Shown here piece after piece: positions 1 through 4,526 of a DNA stretch of 9,189 bases. The notes beneath the pieces are model-generated. The model had not been told where the DNA came from. It searched no databases and saw only the letters and a list, made by a program, of their open reading frames with translations. The stretch comes from Desulfobacteraceae bacterium. GTDB lineage: Bacteria > Desulfobacterota > DSM-4660 > Desulfatiglandales > Desulfatiglandaceae. A program made the position numbers and the translations under genes. Location of the stretch: positions 1-9,189 of the forward strand of contig JAUVRS010000082.1 of the NCBI GenBank assembly GCA_030597505.1, written 5' to 3'. Positions within the stretch are counted from its first letter, which is position 1. The number at the start of each line of letters is the position of its first letter.

Positions 1-204
1 CTTATGCATTGATTTCGGGGAAGGTCCACCCATCAGCATTCGTTTTAGAAATTCTATTGATCTATCCGTCTGTTTTGGGCTATAAGGCCAAGACTTATTC
101 TTGCCGATTCAATGGGGCTCGCGTTAACGGCACCTGCGGGGGGCACCGGGCAAAGCCTTTGAGTGCCGAATCATATAAGACAAACACAATGTTTTGAGGT
201 GGAG
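1..204. other. Upstream region with no convincing gene
   Basis: No reading frame here has convincing protein character. A 62-codon open frame at 9-197 has no family resemblance and no good ribosome binding site. The stretch is the leader of the amidohydrolase gene. It contains a direct repeat GGCACC (130-135 and 143-148) and a TATAAG hexamer at 174-179 that could be a -10 box, but I see no matching -35 box. The promoter of the downstream gene may lie here or before the window. Confidence 0.4.
196..204 (+). promoter_or_regulatory. Ribosome binding site deciding the amidohydrolase start
   Basis: GAGGTGGAG lies directly before two adjacent ATG codons (205 and 208). The GAGG core is 5 bases from the first ATG and 8 from the second. 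This favours a start at 205/208 over the in-frame upstream ATG at 163, whose 14 extra residues have no family counterpart. Confidence 0.7.
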
Positions 205-1950
205 ATGATGGAATTACTGACCCCTGAAAATATGAAAAACTTAATGAATGTATCCCTGGGAACGGTAAAAGCCGATCTTGTTATCAGGGGTGGCGATTTG
301 GTTAACGTTTATAGTGGTGAAATCCTCAAGGATTTTTCTGTGGCGATCAAGGGGAAACGGATTGCCTATGTGGGGCCTGATGCAAACCATACCATAGGGC
401 CTGAGACAGAAGTGCTCGATGCATCGGGAAATGTCCTTGTCCCCGGTTTTATCGATGGCCACGCCCATATGATCAATTATGCCTCTCCCAATGAATTCCT
501 TCGTTATGCCATGAAGGGGGGCACAACCACTATTGTTACCGAAATCATGGAACTGGCGTTTACATCCGGATACGAGGGGCTTGTGGATTGGCTGGACAAA
601 GTCAGGAAACAACCCGTCAAGATTTTTTCCACGGTTCCGCCGTGTATCACTTTTAGCAGAGCGGCCAGAGAAAAGACGCCCACATTGGAACAACTGATGG
701 AGCTGCTTAAGAGAGAGGAGGTACTGGGTGTGGGAGAAGGTTTCTGGCAGGAAGTTCTCCGGGGCAAAACCAAATACCCTGCTCTAGCGGCGGAGGCTCT
801 AAAGCTAAAAAAATCTGTTGAAGGGCATGCAGCCGGCTGTCGTTCCGAACGGTTGGTTGCCTATACGGGGTTTGGTGTTTCCTCTTGCCACGAGTCGGTC
901 AGCGCGGAGGAGGTGGTTGAGAAGCTTAGGTTGGGGATTTGGGTCATGGTTCGTGAGGGCAGCATTCGAAGAGAATTGGATGCTGTCTCCAAAATAAAAA
1001 ACATGAACCTTGATTTCAGGCGAATGACACTTGTCAGTGATGGCGTGAACCCCAGGGATCTAGTGGAAAATGGCTATATGGAGTTTATAGTTCAGCGTGC
1101 CATAGACGTGGGTTTTGATCCTATCCTTGCCATACAGATGGTCACATTGAATGTAGCCGAACACTTTGGGCTGGATACCATGCTTGGGGGCATTGCCCCG
1201 GGGAAATATGCCGACATAGTGATTATTCCTGACCTTCAGACCATAAAGGCTCAGTGTGTCCTGAGTAATGGTCAGATCATTGTTGAAGATGGTGGACTCA
1301 GGGTCGAGCCGAATGTGGTATCGTTGACGATTCAGGGGCCTGAGGAAATTCGGGTGAAACCATCCGATTTTGTTATAAAGGCCAATGGAAACGGACCTCT
1401 CAAGGTCAGAGTGATAGAACAATTAACAGGGTTGGTGACCAGAGAGGTCTTTTTTGATCTATCACCCGATCATGGTGAACTTACAATTGATTTGGAGAAT
1501 GATCTTTTGAAAGTTGCGTTTATCGCCGGTCAAGAAAAGATTTTTACGGGTTTAATCAGCGGACATGGACTCAAGACCGGGGCCATAGCAACCAGTGGTG
1601 TGTGGGAGGCCTCTGGGACGGTTGTGGTTGGTGCTGATGAAGGCAATATGGCCAAGGCAGTAAATAGGGTATATGAGATGGGGGGAGGGATTGTGCTTTA
1701 TGCAAATGGCCAGATACAGGCTGAAATTGAACTCTCCATCGGGGGGATTATGTCGAGCCTTGCAATTGAGACGGTGGCTCAGGAATTAGCAACCCTTCAA
1801 GAGAAAGCCGAAACACTGGGTTTCCGGTTTTCTGACGCTCCCCTAACGCTTGCAACGCTAACTACCCCGGCCATCCCTTTTTTGCGGCTTTCTGAGGCGG
1901 GACTGGTTGATGTTAGAAATGGGGACGTGGTGGAATTCATCGTTTCTTAG
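205..1950 (+). CDS. Adenine-deaminase-family amidohydrolase with divergent active-site motifs
   Basis: Metal-dependent amidohydrolase of the adenine deaminase (Ade) family, 581 aa from the 205 ATG, close to the usual Ade length; cytosolic, no signal peptide. Seen: the small beta-sandwich start (VKADLVIRGGDLVNVYSGE), then PGFIDGHAH (metal ligands H86, H88), GVGEGFW (bridging Glu about E178), EGHAAG (H208), SSCHES (H229), SDG (D279), the LGGIAPGKYADIVI segment, and the Ade-type C-terminal domain ending with LVDVRNGDVVEF. Odd: canonical Ade has HxHIESS, GEMMN, TDD and a C-terminal HDSHN; here these read HAHMINYA, GEGFW, SDG and WEASG. The metal centre is thus kept but the rest of the pocket differs, so hydrolysis or deamination of another cyclic or amide substrate is likely. 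Family membership is firm; naming it adenine deaminase would be risky. The gene leads a possible catabolic cluster with the NTF2-like and PLP genes. Confidence 0.88.
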   Translation: MMELLTPENMKNLMNVSLGTVKADLVIRGGDLVNVYSGEILKDFSVAIKGKRIAYVGPDANHTIGPETEVLDASGNVLVPGFIDGHAHMINYASPNEFLRYAMKGGTTTIVTEIMELAFTSGYEGLVDWLDKVRKQPVKIFSTVPPCITFSRAAREKTPTLEQLMELLKREEVLGVGEGFWQEVLRGKTKYPALAAEALKLKKSVEGHAAGCRSERLVAYTGFGVSSCHESVSAEEVVEKLRLGIWVMVREGSIRRELDAVSKIKNMNLDFRRMTLVSDGVNPRDLVENGYMEFIVQRAIDVGFDPILAIQMVTLNVAEHFGLDTMLGGIAPGKYADIVIIPDLQTIKAQCVLSNGQIIVEDGGLRVEPNVVSLTIQGPEEIRVKPSDFVIKANGNGPLKVRVIEQLTGLVTREVFFDLSPDHGELTIDLENDLLKVAFIAGQEKIFTGLISGHGLKTGAIATSGVWEASGTVVVGADEGNMAKAVNRVYEMGGGIVLYANGQIQAEIELSIGGIMSSLAIETVAQELATLQEKAETLGFRFSDAPLTLATLTTPAIPFLRLSEAGLVDVRNGDVVEFIVS

Positions 1951-2251
1951 ACAAATGACAGGGTTGTATACATGGGGGAGGTCGACATTTTTCGTTATTG
2001 AAAAAACTTTCTGACAGGTGTAGCAATAAGGAACTGTTCAGTGAGGCACGGTCGAACATTTATGCTGGCCGCATGACAGCAAAGACATGGGGAATTAGAA
2101 AATGGGTTTAAATCAGGGATGTAAAGAAGAAGCTTGCCCTTTGGACGGAGAGGTTTTCCGGCGTGGACGTGGCCTTTGAACCGGAAGGCCTCATGAGCGT
2201 TGAGGCCTCAAAACGACAACCATTAACAAGAAAAAGAGGAGAAACGGGATT
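1951..2251. other. 301-base intergenic stretch, possible gene remnant and hairpin
   Basis: No complete gene is visible. An open stretch without a start codon (2112-2264, + strand) reads LALWTERFSGVDVAFEPEG and looks protein-like in codon choice; it could be a decayed gene end, but I recognise no family. A hairpin with an 8-bp stem (AGGCCTCA 2186-2193 / TGAGGCCT 2201-2208, 7-base loop) lies within it, 43 bases before the next gene. It has no T-run and is therefore not an obvious terminator. A short near-palindrome GAACTGTTC is at 2031-2039. Confidence 0.35.
2186..2208 (+). repeat. Inverted repeat (8-bp stem, 7-base loop)
   Basis: AGGCCTCA pairs perfectly with TGAGGCCT around the loop TGAGCGT. 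The right arm, extended by two bases, is itself the palindrome TGAGGCCTCA. No T-run follows. It could be a leader hairpin or protein-binding site for the NTF2-like gene downstream, or chance within a coding remnant. Confidence 0.4.
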
Positions 2252-2806
2252 ATGGCAAAGTCTTTAGAAGAGAGAGTCAGGTACCTGGAAGATGTTAAAG
2301 AAATACGAGAGCTTATGCATACGTATTGTTATGTCATGGATGCGGGAGAGTGGGATAGCGTTATGGATTGTTTTGCCAGGGAATGTTCCTGCGACTTTGG
2401 TCACTTTAGCAACGGAGAGGTCAAGACGAGGGCAGACGTAGAAAAATTTTATACAACTGTCCTCATGTCAAAGTTTGCTGTGTTTGTTCATCGAATCATG
2501 AATGAAATCATAGATATAAAAGATGAGGGGCACGCCACGGGAAGGTGGTATCTTGATGAGCCCTGTATACTTCACGAGACAAAACGTGCGGCCTGGTCAT
2601 CATGTACCTATTATGTAGACTTTGTGAAAGAGGACGGCAGATGGTTGTTTGAGCGATGCATCGTCAAGGACTGGCGTTGGGTAAGCGACTATGGAAAGGG
2701 ATGGGCTGAAGAGCCCTTTACCGTGCCCGGCAGCCACAGACCGGAGGACATAGAAAAAGACTTAAAAAGATGGGAGGCCGTTTCCCAACAGCTCAAGAGT
2801 GAATAA
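2252..2806 (+). CDS. NTF2/SnoaL-like family protein
   Basis: 184-aa cytosolic protein with the SnoaL-like/NTF2-like alpha+beta barrel pattern: an N-terminal helix pair (VKEIRELMHTYCYVMDAGEW, about 15-34), a D/F-rich first strand (DCFARECSCDFG), a helix (ADVEKFYTTVL), then H80 in VHRIMNEIIDI and the strands GHATGRWYLDE, SCTYYVDFVKED and GRWLFERC. Y25, D30, D39 and H80 sit where this superfamily often places polar pocket residues, but no catalytic set can be assigned. Such folds include dehydratases, isomerases, polyketide cyclases and small-subunit-like binding proteins, so the reaction is unknown. A roughly 40-residue charged tail (from about 145, W-rich then HRPEDIEKDLKRWE) extends past the barrel. 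A good AGAGGAG (2235-2241) lies 10 bases before the ATG. The PLP enzyme gene follows after 48 bases; co-transcription is plausible. Confidence 0.8.
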   Translation: MAKSLEERVRYLEDVKEIRELMHTYCYVMDAGEWDSVMDCFARECSCDFGHFSNGEVKTRADVEKFYTTVLMSKFAVFVHRIMNEIIDIKDEGHATGRWYLDEPCILHETKRAAWSSCTYYVDFVKEDGRWLFERCIVKDWRWVSDYGKGWAEEPFTVPGSHRPEDIEKDLKRWEAVSQQLKSE

Positions 2807-2824
2807 TAAAAAACCCCGCCCATC

Positions 2825-2839
2825 GTTAACTGAGATAAC
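2825..2839 (+). repeat. Near-palindrome between the NTF2-like and PLP genes
   Basis: GTTAACTGAGATAAC is symmetric about its centre except for one A/A pair. It lies in the 48-base gap, 15 bases before the PLP gene start. It could be a small operator or chance; it is too weak for a terminator and has no T-run. Confidence 0.25.
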
Positions 2840-2854
2840 CTTAGGGAATCGTTT

Positions 2855-3805
2855 ATGAAATTGCCCACTTTTTTAGACGTATTAGACGCACAACAGGTTA
2901 TTGGCAAATATCTGTCTCCAACGCCCTTGTATAATTATCCGGCTTTGGATGAGTACATAGAGGCGTGTGTCTATGTAAAACATGAAAACTATCAGCCCGT
3001 AGGGGCCTTCAAAGTTCGGGGCGGGATCAACCTTATATCGCGGTTAACCGATGCTGAACGAAAACAGGGTGTTGTCACTGCTTCTACTGGAAATCATGGG
3101 CAATCGATCGCTTACGCCGCTCGACTCTTTGGCATCCGTGCTATCATCGTTGCACCCAAAGGGGCGAATCCCGTGAAAGTGGAAGCCATGAAAGGTTACG
3201 GGGCCGAGGTTGTTTTTCACGGTAAAGATTTTGATGCAGCAAAGACCCATTGTGAAAAAATGGGCCGAGAACATGGCCTGCGCTACATTTCTTCAGGTGA
3301 TGAACCATACCTGATAGCTGGTGTGGGGACTATCACGCTTGAGATTCTTGAGCAGATCCCGCGGGTGGAGATGATTTTTGTGCCCATTGGAGGTGGGAGT
3401 GGTGCGGCTGGAGCCTGTTTGGTGGCCAAAACAATCAATCCCGATATCAAGGTGATTGGCGTGCAGGCGGCCGAAGCCCCATCCGCCTATCTAACCTGGA
3501 AGAACCGCAGATACACCACCGCTAAAATGAAGACGGAGGCTGAGGGGTTGGCAACCCGTTCCCCCTTTATGTTACCTCAAAAAATTATTTGGCAATATTT
3601 GGATGACTTTTTGCTGATAGAAGAAGAAGCCATGCGGAAGGCGGTGAAATTGTATCTGGAAAAGGCCAAAACATTGGCGGAATATGCAGGCGCAGCGCCC
3701 CTGGCAGCTGCGTTGCAGATAAAAGATAGGGTGCGTGATAAAACCATCGCTCTTGTTCTCAGTGGTGGCAATATAGCCCTCGATAAACTACAGCATTGCT
3801 TGTAA
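2855..3805 (+). CDS. PLP-dependent threonine/serine dehydratase-like enzyme (fold type II)
   Basis: 316-aa PLP enzyme of the tryptophan-synthase-beta superfamily. Such enzymes eliminate water (or another beta-group) from an amino acid and release ammonia plus a 2-oxo acid. Seen: ENYQPVGAFKVRGG with the Schiff-base lysine K53; ASTGNHGQ (76-83), which binds substrate carboxylate; the glycine loop GGGSGAAG (179-186) for the PLP phosphate; EGLATRSP (230-237); and SGGN (303-306) near the pyridine nitrogen. There is no C-terminal ACT domain, so it resembles the short catabolic dehydratases, not allosteric IlvA. Close relatives act on threonine, serine, 3-hydroxyaspartate or, as EutB, in hydroxyectoine breakdown; the substrate cannot be read from sequence. 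AGGGA (2843-2847) is 7 bases before the ATG. The TAA stop belongs to the terminal GTAA of the inserted element that follows; the pre-insertion gene would have ended HCLC instead of HCL. Confidence 0.88.
   Translation: MKLPTFLDVLDAQQVIGKYLSPTPLYNYPALDEYIEACVYVKHENYQPVGAFKVRGGINLISRLTDAERKQGVVTASTGNHGQSIAYAARLFGIRAIIVAPKGANPVKVEAMKGYGAEVVFHGKDFDAAKTHCEKMGREHGLRYISSGDEPYLIAGVGTITLEILEQIPRVEMIFVPIGGGSGAAGACLVAKTINPDIKVIGVQAAEAPSAYLTWKNRRYTTAKMKTEAEGLATRSPFMLPQKIIWQYLDDFLLIEEEAMRKAVKLYLEKAKTLAEYAGAAPLAAALQIKDRVRDKTIALVLSGGNIALDKLQHCL
3794..3801 (+). repeat. Left target-site duplication of the inserted element
   Basis: CATTGCTT directly abuts the left GTAA end of the element and matches CATTGTTT (4063-4070) at the right end in 7 of 8 positions. 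It lies in the last codons of the PLP gene. Confidence 0.7.
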
Positions 3806-3822
3806 GTTCTCAATAAGTTCAG
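3802..3822 (+). repeat. Left terminal inverted repeat
   Basis: Begins GTAAGTTCTCAATAAGT and supplies the TAA stop of the PLP gene. It pairs with 4042-4062 with three mismatches; the core of 12 bp (3807-3818 with 4046-4057) is perfect. Confidence 0.75.
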
Positions 3823-3877
3823 GCACCGTGGGGTTCAGCTGTTTCTCTCCGGCGCTCTCTAAACCAGTCGTCGTAGC

Positions 3878-3958
3878 GTGGCTGATATTTGGGGTTTTGG
3901 CGAAAGCACGGAGAAGCCAATAAGGGTTCATTAGGAGAAAACCCCAAATATCAGCCAC
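3878..3958. repeat. Perfect 21-bp inner inverted repeat with 39-base loop
   Basis: Positions 3878-3898 (GTGGCTGATA...GGTTTT) are exactly complementary in reverse to 3938-3958. This is the longest and best-kept stem of the element, further conserved than its outer ends. As RNA it would be a very stable hairpin; as DNA it could extrude or bind a dimeric protein. The loop has its own small pairing TTGGC (3897-3901) with GCCAA (3916-3920), which competes with the base of the main stem. Confidence 0.85.
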
Positions 3959-4041
3959 AGCGAAAGTGAAAAGTAAATCCCATTTGAGAGAGCGCCTTCA
4001 AGAAACACCCGAACCCCACTCAATATATCCTATTATTTCTC

Positions 4042-4062
4042 CCGGACTTATTGAGAAGTTAC
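4042..4062 (-). repeat. Right terminal inverted repeat
   Basis: On the - strand it begins GTAACTTCTCAATAAGTC. It mirrors the left end with three mismatches in 21 positions and is directly followed by the right copy of the target duplication. Confidence 0.75.
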
Positions 4063-4070
4063 CATTGTTT
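4063..4070 (+). repeat. Right target-site duplication of the inserted element
   Basis: CATTGTTT directly follows the element. Joined to the PLP gene in place of the left copy, it continues the reading frame CAT TGT TTG TGC TAA, giving a natural stop four codons on. This supports it being the original target sequence. Confidence 0.7.
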
Positions 4071-4074
4071 GTGC

Positions 4075-4090
4075 TAACCTTATAAGGTTA
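4075..4090. repeat. Perfect 16-bp palindrome
   Basis: TAACCTTATAAGGTTA equals its own reverse complement. It starts at what would have been the original PLP stop codon and is followed by TTGAGAAAAA. It could be a symmetric protein-binding site or the remains of a weak terminator; the absent loop and lack of a T-run argue against an efficient terminator on the + strand. Confidence 0.5.
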
Positions 4091-4136
4091 TTGAGAAAAA
4101 TACGGAACACATGGCTGGTTTTTCAGGATAGTGGTT

Positions 4137-4445
4137 ATGATAATATTTGAATGGGTCATATGGGTTATGATGCTTGGGGTGACGGTTGCCCTGTCTTTTC
4201 TCTGGTTAAAAGAAATGAAGGGTGACGGAAATGGGCACTCTGAGGATAGCAGAAGTATAGGTATTATTTGTTGTGCTCCAAGGCTAATCATCCCCTGGGG
4301 AATCATTTTGATAAGTTTTTTGTTTATGGATCTAAATAAATTACATCTTTTGTGGATATGCCCTCTGATTTTTCTGCTTGTTGTTAATTTGAGGGTAATC
4401 TTGAAGATAAAGATGGATTCAAAAACTTCGAAAAAGCTGAAATGA
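4137..4445 (+). CDS. Small hypothetical membrane protein
   Basis: 102 aa from the ATG at 4137 (a GTG at 4131 in the same frame would add two residues). CAGGA at 4124-4128 is 8 bases from the ATG but only 2 from the GTG, so the ATG is preferred. I recognise no family. Three hydrophobic stretches are seen: about 1-22 (IIFEWVIWVMMLGVTVALSF), about 41-64 (IGIICCAPRLIIPWGIILIS) and about 68-91 (LHLLWICPLIFLLVVNLRVI). They are separated by a short charged loop (KEMKGDGNGHSEDSR) and followed by a lysine-rich tail (KIKMDSKTSKKLK) likely in the cytoplasm. An inner-membrane protein with three spans is the simplest reading. It stands alone between the MITE-like element and a convergent gene, so context gives no function, and its reality rests on the hydrophobic pattern only. 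Confidence 0.5.
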   Translation: MIIFEWVIWVMMLGVTVALSFLWLKEMKGDGNGHSEDSRSIGIICCAPRLIIPWGIILISFLFMDLNKLHLLWICPLIFLLVVNLRVILKIKMDSKTSKKLK

Positions 4446-4446
4446 G

Positions 4447-4526
4447 AAAGAACCTGGGCAAATCGCTAAAAGTGGCCATCCGGATGTTAAGGCCTCTGTC
4501 TGTCATGGGTGTCACACGGCCGATAT
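4447..4526 (+). other. Short convergent gap with a CxxCH-like coding remnant
   Basis: Between the converging genes, one + frame reads GHPDVKASVCHGCHTADIY (4474-4530), including C-H-G-C-H, which fits the CxxCH heme c binding signature. There is no start codon, the frame is closed upstream by TGA, and it soon runs into the opposite gene. It may be a small remnant of a cytochrome c gene or chance. No clear bidirectional terminator is visible. Confidence 0.2.

Larger units (their letters stand above)
3802..4062. mobile_element. IS66-type MITE-like palindromic element, 261 bp
   Basis: The two ends are inverted copies. Left reads GTAAGTTCTCAATAAGT, right on the other strand GTAACTTCTCAATAAGT, and similarity continues a few bases (18 of the first 21 match). 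Further inward, four more blocks pair in order: 3828-3836 with 4011-4019 (9 bp), 3840-3846 with 4001-4007 (7 bp), 3851-3860 with 3987-3996 (10 bp) and 3878-3898 with 3938-3958 (21 bp, perfect). Linkers between the blocks do not match. The centre (3899-3937) is a 39-base loop. No transposase frame is present. IS66-family elements are known for terminal GTAA and 8-bp target duplications; both are seen here, so I infer a non-autonomous IS66 derivative moved by a transposase encoded elsewhere. An alternative is a structured intergenic repeat or RNA, but the flanking duplication argues for transposition. Confidence 0.75.

Noticed and set aside
130..160. Sigma-54-like promoter around GGCACC repeats
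   Set aside because: Neither repeat gives the required GG-N10-GC spacing.
9..197. 62-codon + strand open frame before the amidohydrolase
   Set aside because: No family resemblance, no ribosome binding site at its start, and it overlaps the leader and the SD of the real gene.
163..204. Upstream ATG at 163 as amidohydrolase start
   Set aside because: The strong GAGGTGGAG sits just before the ATG pair at 205/208, and the extra 14 residues do not fit the family.
241..773. Antisense open frames over the amidohydrolase gene
   Set aside because: They lie opposite a gene with clear family motifs and show no motifs of their own.
3802..4062. Reading the palindromic element as a CRISPR array or a plain terminator
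   Set aside because: The repeats are inverted and nested, not direct and evenly spaced. There is no T-run after the stem, and the 8-bp flanks point to transposition.
3802..4062. Small protein gene within the palindromic element
   Set aside because: No frame with a start, SD and protein-like composition is seen; apparent signals such as AGGAG at 3933-3937 have no start codon at a usable distance.
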